Shown here: in pieces, positions 1-11,558 of the stretch
How positions within the stretch are numbered: the stretch's first letter is position 1
How the letters are laid out: each line of letters begins with the position of its first letter
Source: Tieghemostelium lacteum
Taxonomy: Eukaryota > Evosea > Eumycetozoa > Dictyosteliales > Raperosteliaceae
DNA length: 64,000 bases
Direction: 5' to 3'
Assembly: GCA_001606155.1 (NCBI GenBank)
Contig: LODT01000029.1
Span: 62,001 to 126,000 of the forward strand
Notes under the pieces: model-generated
What the model was told of the DNA's origin: nothing
Seen by the model: only the letters and a program-made list of their open reading frames with translations
The model's database searches: none
Position numbers and translations under genes: made by a program

Positions 1-1921
1 TATTTTGATTAGTTTCATAGTAATTACTATATGATAACAAGTTGATAATTACCTCCTCATTTTGTATTTCTTTAGCCAAAGGATCAGCTCTTTTTGAACC
101 ATCAATAAAAGTATGTAATGCTTCTCTTACAGTAACTTCAATCTCCTCATCTGAAAAATCCATTATTTCATCTAAAGAAGACTCACTTCTTGGACTATTT
201 TTCTTCTTTCTAGCAAGTAGAGGTTTTATCTCCTTTCTTTTCTTATTCTCATTTTGGAAAATTAATTTTCTCTTTGAATCAATGTATACTAAATCCTCTA
301 AAGTTTTTCCTGTTGCACCTTCCAATGCTTGAGTATAAAGTTCATCAGTCATGTCACCCAAAAGTTGATATCCCTCATTTAAAAATGTTAAATCAAAACT
401 TCTTAAATAGCTATGCAAGTTTGCATTATCAATACAGGCCTAATAGATGAAAAGTTTTGGGGTCAGTTATATATGAAATTGTTGTTGTTGTTCTACTATA
501 AAATTAATATTTGATATTTACTATTAAACCAGATCTTGTGGTTTGAGTATAATCTCTATTGCCATCACCAAAACAAACTTTAGTTGAGCCTTCTTTAAAA
601 CTGAATGCCAATTTATCATGATGGAAATTTTCACTCTGTTCGTCTCCGTAATCCCAAACCACATTTATCAACATTGCATTATTGTGGAGAATTGATCCTA
701 AACCCTTATTTGGATGAGTCTAAATAAAATGGTTAGTGATAGAAAGTAAAAAAGAATTTTGTATTTTGAAGTACCTACGTGAGATATTATGAAAAATTTT
801 TCCTCGAGTAAACGGGTAAGTTTCCACCAAGAGTCAACACCAAAATCAGCAACGGTTAAAGCTCCTTTATGATTAATATATTCCTGTGAAACTATAAATT
901 TAATCAATTAAAATTTTCAACAATAATTAATATACAGATTTTACTTAATAAGGGAGTAGGGGTTTGTAAATAAATACTAGTAGCATAGAATTTAAATTGG
1001 CCTATATTGTTTGGTACTTCTTTAAAACATGTATCATAACCTTTTTTATCGAAATCGAGTAAATCAATTGTTGCATCCTCTTCATCACTTTCTTCAGTTG
1101 TGTGATCACCAAAAACACCGTCTTTGCAATTAGCATCCGATGTAAATTTAAATGGTACTGCCATACCAAAATTTGGAGCATCAGTATCTCTTGATGGATA
1201 TCTATCAAGATTATCACCTTCTAATTTTGCCTGTACAAATGGTTGGATATATTTATACATTCTCAATAGATTGTCAATATCTATATTACTGTAATGTTAA
1301 TTATGTAAAACAAATTATTGATATCAATGACTGAAAACATACCAGCTTGAGTTTCTAAACTATAACATATCATATGTTGGGTATCTGATAACCCTTTGTC
1401 CATGTCTGTATTGTCTAAAAATGCATTATGTATATGTGGATAAGTTGATTGTAATACAAAACCTTTGGTACCTGTTAAAACTACAATACTCTATTTTAAT
1501 ATGTAAATTTAGTGTTTATATTATAAAATCTAATATTAAGGGATATTTACTTTATGATGTCCATAATTTGTGTTTACAGCACCTTTATCAGAAAATAAAA
1601 GTATTTTGGTATTGGCCATAGCTTTAATTTTTTTAAATAAATGATAATATACATTCTTATCAGCATCATCTGTCTGTAAATTTAAAAATATTTGTATAAA
1701 TAAATTAATGTTTTATAAAAAAAATAAAAGCTTAACGAATGATTTCATACCTCAACAGCACCACCATCATGGGAAAAATATATCTTTGACACAGTAGGTT
1801 TATCAGTGTAATAAAATGACCATTCATAAATTCCATTATTTCCTTCTCTGTGATCTGGACATTGTTTACAATCATATAGAGATAAAAATAAAACTATACA
1901 TAGTTTAATGATAAGTTTCAT
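1..1921 (-). CDS. DNase II-like acid endonuclease with charged C-terminal extension (partial at left edge)
   Basis: Seven exons fit in phase: 1751-1921, 1551-1673, 1343-1490, 945-1280, 779-891, 522-719, and from 439 leftward (to 53 if the GT at 51-52 is a donor, otherwise off the window). The start at 1921 gives a signal peptide (MKLIIKLCIVLFLSLYDC). The family signatures are visible: GHHK near residue 97, TKGF near 106, an acidic middle section, VADFGVDSWWKL, and the late HHDK motif that matches the HSK motif of DNase II. DNase II enzymes cut DNA in lysosomes or outside the cell without metal. Two oddities. Family members end about where this one reads ACIDNANLH (near 375), yet the frame continues for at least 120 charged residues. 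The second catalytic His position (VHS in animal enzymes) appears to be Gln112. A second gene starting at the in-frame Met at 352 is an alternative reading of the extension. Confidence 0.8.
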
Positions 1922-2209
1922 TTTTAAGTTTAATTCGTCTACTTTAAAAAAATCTAAAGTTAAGAAGGATGTATGTGGATTGGTAGATAATTATTTGAAA
2001 AAAATTAATGTTCATTTTTTGATCTACCTCCCACAAAAAATAAATCTTTGACATATGTCCTCTAAATTCTTGACAATCAAAATCCAATCTGGTCGCTTGT
2101 GATAAAAATATCTACTTTGACGAATTTTTTTTTCAAATAAATTATATTTATCAAATATAAAAAAAAAACTTGTTTTGAGTAAATATTTTGAAGTGATTTA
2201 TTGTCAAAA
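1922..2209. promoter_or_regulatory. divergent intergenic region between DNase II-like and GPI-type genes
   Basis: About 290 bases of AT-rich sequence between two outward-facing start codons. It must carry both promoters. Homopolymer runs occur near 2126-2133 and 2158-2168. No specific binding site is recognisable. Confidence 0.5.
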
Positions 2210-3173
2210 ATGATTAAAACTTTACTTGTTTTATTATTTTTTGTATCTACTATAAAATCTGCAGATATTAATTGTACCATTTCCACATACCAATCAGACA
2301 GTTGTGAAAACAATAAATATATATTTTTAAATGATTCAGTTACTATAGCCAATGAATTTAATTTGGGTAGCAACAAATATGCACAATTCAACAATACATT
2401 GACATTCAATAATTCTCAAATATTATTTGTTCACAATGAAAATGATACTTATCGTGTAAAATCAGTAAATTTATTTTGGGTTGGTTCAAATTATGTTAAT
2501 GTCAAAACAAATATGAATTTAGATGGTGCACAATCAAAATCTCTATCAATTAAAACTTTTGACTGGGAAAATTTGTCTGTTGAAAATGGAAGTTATATTT
2601 ATACCATTGAACATTTAGAACCATCAAAAATTGGTTGTGTTGTTGCTTCAACTGGTATTGCAAGTTTCAAAGCACAATGCTCTTCTGGTCCATTAACTAG
2701 TAAGTATTTCAAATACAAAACTTGTAAAGAATTTATAGATTTTTAATATTCGAATTTCAAAATTAGAAATGATTTCAATATTTGTTAGTGTAAAAGGATC
2801 AATACCACAAAATACCCAAGAATATAAAAACTCAAAAAGATCACAGATTCAAGGAATACTTGGTGACAGTTTCCCATCTTCTAGAATTGGTGTTAGCTTC
2901 AGTGATATTACTGCTGATTCATATATATTAATTATTGATTTACTTGGTAGTTTATCAATTAACCCAGATGCCAAAGATTATTATCAAAAAATAACTGTTG
3001 ATTTGTTAAAATCTTCTGGTGTAATTTCCACAAGATCAACTGCAACCATTACAAGTATCACAAATACTCCAGCACCAACCGCACCCCAACAAACTAGTTC
3101 TGATGCTCAAAGAACTACAATACAATCAACTGTTGCTTTATTACTACTTTTAATTATTGTATTGTTTAATTAA
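2210..3173 (+). CDS. secreted, probably GPI-anchored protein of unknown function
   Basis: Two exons, 2210-2699 and 2767-3173, join in phase to a protein of about 298 residues. The ATG at 2210 was chosen because the frame upstream begins only with TTG; it starts a clear signal peptide (MIKTLLVLLFFVSTIKS). The mature part is rich in Asn-X-Ser/Thr sites and has several Cys residues, suggesting a glycosylated extracellular beta-rich fold. A Thr/Pro/Ser-rich stalk is followed by a terminal hydrophobic segment (VALLLLLIIVLFN), typical of a GPI-attachment signal. I do not recognise a domain family. Dictyostelids have many such surface proteins, so a cell-surface role is likely, but nothing shows a specific function. 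The exon 2 start depends on the AG at 2765-2766. Confidence 0.7.
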
Positions 3174-3297
3174 AATAAATTCAATAACAATCATATAAAA
3201 CCAACACCTTATCTTCTCGTTTCTAACACTTATCATATTACTTTAATTTAATTTTTAATTAATGAAATTAGAAGTAAGTTTATTTTTCTATATTGAT

Positions 3298-6200
3298 TTA
3301 TAAATCTCTTAGACCATATAATCTAATATTCTCTTTGGATGTAGTGGAACGAGAGAATTCCCATTCTTCATTTGTGATGGTAATGAAATTAAATGGATCA
3401 TTGTCAGCAGGAGTACATTGTTGGTAGTAACCACAATAAGTTTGACTCACCCAAATAGTTGAGAATTTCATTCTTGGATAGGTATCTCTTCCCCAGTATT
3501 CATTATTACCACATCTCATTGTAATCTTTGTAATTCTACCAATGTTTTGTTGTTTTGGAACCTTAAGGAGAATGTTTCTACTTTCCTTATCGATATCTGG
3601 GAATACTTGATCATTCATTTCTACAACATGTTGGAAAGATCCTAAATTACCATAGAAGATAATTTCCATTTTCTCCCAATCACCATACATGAAGTCACCA
3701 GGGAAGTTTTCACCGTTATCTTCAATTTCATCTTTAACTACTCTACCACGTAATTGTCCCTCATCATAACCATGTAAACAGGTGGCAAGGAAAGAAACCA
3801 AAATGTAATCTTTATAGAATACTTGAGTATTGGTTGATTGTACAGTATTCTTATTAATTTCAAATAGATGTAAACGACCATTACCCCAATTTAAAACACT
3901 GACCATATTAGTACCAATGATATTATGAATTCCAGTAGTTGCACCATCATTCTCCAATTTCAGGGTAATAGTGTTAACATTGTCCATTTGTGGTAATATA
4001 ACATCATACTTGTACAATGAACCAATCAAATCTGAGTTACAGCAATCAAAATCTTCATGACCATATTCACAAGTCTCACAAGCAACCCAGGATTCATAGA
4101 CATAGAAACCATGTACAACTGATGTCAAAATAGAAGATGGACTGTTACCCAATTGTACAATTGAGTTTTGGTTGGTGGTACTTGTTCTCTTGTTATTGTG
4201 GTAAATGTTTACAGTGTATTTAGAGTTTCTAGTTTGGACACCCAAGTTGTAGTTTAATAACTCTTCAGCTTTATTCCACAAATCGTGAATATAAGCAGAT
4301 CCATTTTTAGATTTCCAGTCCTTTGGAATGATGTTATAGATTCTATCCAATTTATAATCAATTGGAACTGGATATAAATCAACAGTTTGAGCCCATGATT
4401 CATAGTCAGAGACACTATCACCACTTGGATTAAATGATGCTGGAGCACCACCATAGGTGATTAGAGTAGATCTAGATGATTTACTTTCATATTCCTTTTG
4501 AGAAGAGAATGAAACTTGATAGTCATCAGATTGTGCATAATCAAATTTGGCATTGAACATTGGTGCTTTAACTGAAGCTCCAAATGATAATTTGGTGTGT
4601 TGTTCCATTTCAGATGAAGTAGAACTACTTTCAAATGAACTATCAACTACGGATACTTGAGTTAACTTTCCACCCATAATAGCAGTCTTATAGTAATAGG
4701 TACCATATTTTAACAAATATTCATACATCTCAGTTTCGTTATTTACAGAACCAATATCTTGCATGAATACAGGATGGAATGTATTTTTGACTAATTCAAC
4801 TTTAGATGTCAAACATTTAGATTCAGTACTGGAGATGGAACCACTTCTTCTACTTTCAAGTTCTCTAGCAGTCTTTACAGAGGTTTCTTCTTGATAAGCA
4901 GCATTAGCACCACCGCTAACTGACCCAATACCAAATTCAACTTTAGCATCGACTTTATAAGAGTTTTTAGTTGCCTGTTCATTAGCCATTGAAAATGATG
5001 TTGCATGGAAACTAGATGATAGATCAAATGTACAACGTGGATATGGAACAGCTGCAATTTCTTCTGGAAGAACATAAACAGTAGATCTGTATAGATCTTG
5101 AACCAAGTTTGAACCTTTACTACCACAATAACCAAAGTAGAATAATGGAGATAAAGTAGATTCACCAGTCAATACATTAACACCCATTGTGAATTTCTCA
5201 ACACCTGGTAAATGCCATAACTGTTGATTGTCAATTAACAGACCAAGAGTATCAATACCAGTTGTAAATCCAGTTGGGAAATGGTTATCAACAACCTCAG
5301 TTGCTGAACAGGTCTCTGTAATATGTAATCCACAATCTAAAATACAATCACTAGTATCTTCATTACAAATACCATCACCACAGAATATTGGTGTTTCAGC
5401 TAAATTATCTGCTAAAAAGTCATTTTGGCATGTTTCATTTTTATCAAGAATATTATCACCACAAACTTTTTTTAAAATGTATTATTAATATAATGGTTTT
5501 GAATGAAAAGTGGAAAGAGGAGTAAACTTACCATTTAATGAATAGAATGATTGTTCAAATAGGGAGTAAACAGTATCGTAGTATGGTTTTTTAAGTATAG
5601 ATAAACTTCTTACAGCTGGTCCATTTCCAAAGAATTCAACTTTAAATCTATTAACTTTTTGAGAGATTAAGATTACATCTTGAGCTGAATCAATCTTTTC
5701 TTGAATAAAGAATGCGTTGATTAATACTTTTCCATTAATTGATAATTTAACACCAATATTAGTACCAATAACTTTAAAGCTATATAAACCATCTCTATCA
5801 ACTGAAAAATAGTTTTCAATAACACCAGAAACTAAACATTCTGAAGAGAGGAAGTTACTAATTACTGGTGTAGTTAATACGACACTAGATACTAAACAAC
5901 TACTATTCAATGATAGAGGGTGACAACCTTTATAACTAGTCAATTTTGAACCTGAGAATGTACCTAAATATAATAAAATATTGTGTTAGTTATAATCAGA
6001 TTTGTAAACTGTACTAGTCTCTAACATACATGTATTACAATCAGATGGACAATTTAAACAAGATTCTTTTTGGAAATCACAAATATTATCACCACAAGTT
6101 CCAGAAGAAGCTGGACAGATTGGACCAGAAGGGGTATTTGGATTAGTACCATTTGGGTTGCTTCCAAGGCAAGCAGCACCTTTATAACCACAAATGTTGG

Positions 6201-7018
6201 TACCATTGCTTAATGAAAATTTAGAATCAATACATGATACTTGTGATGAACTGTTATGTGTATCTGATTTAATAGTTGAGTCTAATAAAAGGAAATCAGA
6301 TACAATAGTTGAACGTAATGTATTACATGTTGCTTTAGATTTACTTATGGTAATTCTTGAATTTTCAAAAACAGCACCACCACCTTCTTCTAATGCATTA
6401 TTCTTTTCAAATGTACAATTGTTAATGGTAACTGTTGATGATCTAATGTATAATGCACCACCACTGCTAGCCTGGTTACCAGATAATCTAACATCGCTCA
6501 AAGATCCTGGTGTTTGACTGATATAAATACCAGCACCATAGTTACTGTTACAATTTAAAATTGTTAATCCATTTATAATAATTTGAATTGATTTAATTGC
6601 TTTTAAACCATATCCAAAACCTTGACAATCAATAAATGTGTTGGATGAATTACCTCCCCATGATCTGATCAAAAAAAAAAAAAAAAAAAATGTTTTTGCG
6701 TGTCATGGTATTTGTGGTGGTATTTTTAAAATCTTACTTTATATTAATTGGGTTTGTAATGGTTAATTCTCTATTATTAATTCCGGAATAATTTCCAGGT
6801 TTAATATATAGTTCAGGAGTATTATAATAACATTCATTAAAAGATAATGAATTTATTACTTTAATTGGGTCTAATAATGTTTTATATGGACTAGATGAAG
6901 ATCCACAATTACTTGTACAACTACTTTTACTGTCCACATAATATTTTTTAGTTGAAGTGGCTATTGCTAGATCAAATACTATAGATAAACATAGTGATAG
7001 AATTAGAAAATTCTTCAT
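3298..7018 (-). CDS. MACPF protein A: signal peptide, beta-helix, Cys-rich segment, PA14-like domain, MACPF
   Basis: Four exons fit in phase: 6738-7018, 6030-6664, 5532-5963 and 3298-5465, giving about 1171 residues. The ATG at 7018 begins MKNFLILSLCLSIVFDLAIA, a signal peptide; the upstream in-frame TTG was rejected. A right-handed beta-helix region (about 70-280, with repeats such as NCTFEKN) is followed by a Cys-rich stretch (CGDNICDFQKESCLNC). Next comes a PA14-like beta domain (about 330-440), another Cys-rich link, and the MACPF domain (about 545-850) with YGTYYYKTAIMGG near 703. The C-terminal part is beta-rich and unassigned. MACPF proteins insert into membranes. This one should be secreted or luminal, and the beta-helix plus PA14-like modules suggest carbohydrate recognition (inference). 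The usual signature His (YGTH) is Tyr here. The gene is paralogous to the divergent gene at 7367. Confidence 0.85.
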
Positions 7019-7366
7019 TATTGTTGTTGTTATTTTAAAATTTGAGTCCAACTTTGTTAAAAAAAATTAAATCATTAATATTTTATTAACTTTCATTTTA
7101 ACAAGCTTCACCTCTGAGAACGAGCGAAAATAGATATTTTTTGTGCAATGTTAAACCCAATATAGATCTCTTTTCAAATAAAAATTTTCAAATGTAAACA
7201 ATTGATTTAAAACATTTCGCGAGATATTTTTAGATTTATCGTTCAACAAGTTTGTGGATATATAGAATATATCAATCAAAGCCAAATTCAAAAATATCAT
7301 TTTGACAACCATTTTAAATTCTTCATTTCCATTTAACAAAACAAAGTTAAAAAAATAGACAAAAGA
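7019..7366. promoter_or_regulatory. shared promoter region of the divergent MACPF pair
   Basis: About 350 bases separate the two start codons of the paralogous genes. The stretch is AT-rich with a palindromic-looking CGAGCG/CGCGAG patch (near 7120 and 7220), more CG-rich than its surroundings. No known motif is assigned. Co-regulation of the two genes through this region is plausible from the arrangement alone. Confidence 0.45.
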
Positions 7367-10300
7367 ATGATTGCAATTAAACTTGCAATTACCTTAATTT
7401 TATTTGTTAATTTAATAACAGCTCATTCATATAAAGGTAATTAGGCATTTAATATACTATTAAAAAAATAATAATATTAATGTTTTTTCTAAAAAAACAT
7501 AAAACAGGTAGAAATATTTATGTGGATAGCAGTAGTACTTGTAAAAGTAAATGTGGTAGTAAAACCTACCCATATCAATCCATTTCAGAAGGTATTAATG
7601 CTATTAATACATGTTATCCAAATGTGATTGATTGGTTATTCGGATCAGACTCAGATTTTTCAGATTTTGATGATTGGATGGATCTTGAAGATTCATTTGG
7701 ACAATATGCCTATACCAATTCAAGTTTTTCAAATGATAAAACTTATAATATCATTGTTAAACCTGGTATTTATAAAGGAAAAAATAACAAAGGAATTTCA
7801 GTTTCAAATTTACCAATTAATATAATGTAAGTTTTAAAATACAATTATTATTATTTTATGATTTAACTAATTCGTAATTACATATTTTTAATAAAAAAAA
7901 ACAAAAAAAAATTAGATCATTAGAAGGGTCAAGCCGTACAATTATTGATTGTGAAGGTGTTAGTAAATTTGTAGATGTTTCAAATTCATTATTTCAAATG
8001 AATGGTTTTACAGTTATGAACTGTAGAGGTAATAGAGGTGGTGCTATAAGTTTGGTACAATCATTATCAGTTTTTAATGATTTAGTGTTCTTGAATAACA
8101 GTGCTAGTTATGGTGGTTCAATTTACTTGAGTTACAAAGGTCTATCAATGACTAATGTACAATTTAAGAGTAATTGGGCATGGGATAAAGGTGGTTCAAT
8201 TTACTTTGAATATGCATCACTAAGTTTACAATCTACTACCTTTTCATGTAGTTCAGTTTCACCATCAAAAGATTCCATTTCATGTATTTCAAGTAGTGCT
8301 TCATTTGATAATCCATCATTGACTGGTGTTGGTGTTTCCTGTGATTCCTCTTGTGAATTTGGTAGTGATGATCAAGTAAACTATTGTAGTACCGTACAAG
8401 TTTGTTCTGGTGGTCCTGATGGTGGAAATGGTGGTGATCTATGCTTAGTTGAACCAATTAAACCAAAATGTAACAATAATAGCATATGTGATATTCTCGA
8501 AGAATCTTGTTTAGGTTGTGAATCTGATTGTCCATCTTGTAATTTCAATGGAATGAGACTTATCAGTTACCAAGGTTGTAACCCATCCAAATTAACTGAT
8601 AGTTGTATCTATAATATACAAGCCATCACAACACCATTTGTTGAATTCTTTATGAAAAATGTACCAATTTGTCCAGTTGCTGGTAATATGTTTGGTTATT
8701 TCACTGTTCCAGAATCATCAGTCTATGAATTCCAATTGATTGGTAGTAACATTGGTGCCTTTTTACAAATCAATGGTCGTACTGTTGTAAACTCAATGTT
8801 CCATCACACTGAATTCTATAGTACATTTAAAGTACAATTAGACCATACCCAAATCCATAACCTAAACATTACATTTGCCTCCTTCTCTTCTCTTGATAGA
8901 AATATGACTCTAAACTGGAGATCTAAAGAAACTAATCCATTTGAACTAATGAAGAATACTTACTTCTCAAAGAACATTTGTGGTGATAAGATTCTTGATC
9001 CATTAGAGAAACAAGGTAAACCATACTATTGTCCAAGAGATACTCAAGAATTTAAAGATGCCTATTGTGGTGATGGTATCTGTCAAGAAGAATTCCCAAA
9101 TCTTTGTATCATCGATTGTTATGATCAAATTACACCAGATTGTCCAGGACAAAATGCACCAACTAAATTGGATAAAGACTATCCAACTCACGAACTAGTA
9201 GGTACTCTCTTAAACAACCAATATCTCTATAGATTACCTGGTTTGGAACATTTAATGCACGGTTTTGATATCTATACTGGTGAGGGTAAAGTCAGTAACT
9301 TATTTTCCTTTAGTTTCTGTGAAAATGATAGTATTTCAGTCATCCAAGATACCTACAGAGGTTTAGTATACACAATACCAAAAGATCTTTTTGCAACTTT
9401 CCATCCATCATGTAGATACGAAGCCACTAGCAATGAATTTAAATCATCTTCTGAAATTGCATCTTCCATGTCCGAGTCACATAGTATGCAAGCTAGTGCT
9501 GAAATAGGTGGTGGTCCTAAATTCATTCAAGTTGCTGCAAAATCCACTTTTGCCAAAGAGAAATCAGTTGAATCTGCTAGATCTATTAATACCATTTCAT
9601 CAGGTTCACTCTTTAAAACTGATGCCAAATGTCTAGTCTCAAAGGTACAATTACACAAGTACACATTCCATCCAAACTTTTTAAAATCAATCTCACAAGT
9701 TGAAGATGAATTACAAATGTTAGATATTATCAATGAATATGGTACTCATTTTTATAAATCAGTATCTCTCGGTGGAAAACTCACACAAATTACTGTAATT
9801 TCTGAAGAGACTAAAGAAGAATTCTCCTCCTCTGAAATGAAAGATTCCTTAGCATTGTCATTCTCAGCATCTGTATCAGCTCCAATTCTAAAAGTTTCAG
9901 GATCCTATTACAAGAGTCAAGATAATGAGGTTTCAACAACTACTCAAAAGTCATTTAACACTAAAACTGTTAAGACTAGTGTTATAACTTATGGTGGTGC
10001 ACCAGGTGCCTATTCAAGTGACGAAAGTGGTTCTATATCATCTTTTGGTGCATGGGCAAGTTCATTAGATCAACTACCAGTACCTATTGACTATCAGTTA
10101 GGTGCCATTGGTAATATCATTCCAAAGACATGGACAACTAGAAATGGTACCCAGATTCTAAATTTATGGTTGAAAGCTGAAGCAAAATACTACGAAACTC
10201 TCCCAGTTTTACCATCTTCACTATCCAAAGAGGCTTCTTATAGAGTTACTTGGTTCTATGATACCAATAGAACAGATGTATCTCAAACATTAAGATGGTG

Positions 10301-11084
10301 TCAATCTACTATATCCATTAAAGGTAATGATGCAACATCTATTCCAACTAAACTTACTCTCATGGAGAATCGTAGAGGATACTATGCACCAATTAAATGG
10401 GTTGAAGGTGTTAGTACTGCAAATAAGAGTCCAGTTGTATTCTCATTCTTAGGATCACCTTATGAAATTATAAATTCAATTACCACTGAAATTACATGTA
10501 ATGGTACTTCCGTACTCTCTAACCCACACCAATGGATAAAAACTTCTAAAATTTATATTTTTGATAATAAGGGTGTTTATAAATTCCTTCCATCTGGTAG
10601 CAGTAGTACATTAACTCCAATTGATGATTTCCAAGGTCTATTAATATTCCAAATTAATTTTAAACAAAGTGGTATATTTACAGAGTCACATAAAATGGAG
10701 ATTACATTCAATGGTGTAATTTCTAAATTTTCAATGTTATTACAACCATCAGATTTCCCAAATAATTTATACAGTGGTATCTATAACATTGAAAAGGAAA
10801 TTGAAATTCCAACTTCAATTGGTGACATAACTTCTGTTGCATTCAATGCTGTATCTGATCAAAGAGATATTGAATATTATGATGAATCCACTGCTGATCC
10901 AACACCATTCATTGATATCACTGATTTCTATCTCTCTCAAAAAGTTTGTGTTAACCAAAATGAAATTGAAACTCCTACCTACCCATGTCCCTCTGATTTC
11001 CAATTAAGAAGAAAATTAAAAACTGGTCAAAATGTTCTATCCATAGGTATTGCTTATAACCAAAATAAATTGGTACTTAAATAA
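7367..11084 (+). CDS. MACPF protein B: signal peptide, beta-helix, Cys-rich segment, PA14-like domain, MACPF
   Basis: Three exons fit in phase: 7367-7436, 7508-7826 and 7916-11084, giving about 1185 residues. Exon 1 encodes only the signal peptide (MIAIKLAITLILFVNLITA). Then come a beta-helix region (to about 290), a Cys-rich segment near 314 (CDILEESCLGC), a PA14-like domain (about 386-475, GYFTVPESSVYEF), a second Cys-rich link, and the MACPF domain with the canonical signature YGTHFYKSVSLGG at about 738. A long beta-rich tail follows. Domain order and linkers match protein A of the head-to-head neighbour, so the two arose by tandem duplication with inversion. Its intron before the beta-helix core is shared with protein A (phase 2, after PINI), but the signal-peptide intron is not. 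Two introns of protein A are absent here. A secreted or phagosomal membrane-acting role is inferred. Confidence 0.87.
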
Positions 11085-11558
11085 AATTTCAAATCAATAA
11101 ATAAAATTAAATTCCTTTAAAACATTGGGTAAGCCATTCAAAACAGTTCATATTCAGTGACAAAACAATAGTCCTATTAAATGAAATCTTGACCTTGAAT
11201 TATTGGAAAGCACTAAATTCTTTAATATAGTCCAATTTCAAAGTTGTTTACACAATTCATCATTCTGCCTTGTAAGAAAATCAGCCATTCTTTTGATATT
11301 GATGGTTGAATTTTTCAAGATTTCAATATTGAGATGATTGTCAAAGTATTTTGAGTTGAAGTTATTTAACTCTTTGAACATTAGAAACTCAATATTGACT
11401 AAGGAAATTTTTCATGCATGCAAATGATTTTGAAACCCACATTCAATTAATTTATTTTTATTTTTTTTTTGCCAAATCTCAAGTTATACTATTTACACCT
11501 CTATCACTTCTTGAAATTAAAATTTTTTATTTTTTTCATTTTGTTTCACATTAAATTT
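11085..11558. other. intergenic region upstream of Lon
   Basis: AT-rich spacer holding a probable coding relic on the minus strand (see 11238-11402) and, from about 11450, T-rich sequence leading to the Lon start codon. Nothing else recognisable. Confidence 0.4.
11238..11402 (-). pseudogene. short open coding-like fragment, possible gene relic
   Basis: On the minus strand a frame of about 55 codons is open from near 11402 down to a TGA at 11238-11240. It has protein-like composition (KELNNFNSKYF, RMADFLTRQNDELCKQL) rather than low complexity. No convincing full-length upstream exon is visible, although an AG near 11404 could act as acceptor. It may be the last exon of a lost gene, a small unannotated gene starting at an internal Met, or chance. 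The family is not recognised. Confidence 0.25.

Noticed and set aside
6194-6517. Plus-strand frame inside the beta-helix of MACPF protein A
   Set aside because: It is antisense to a well-supported exon and has no domain or start context.
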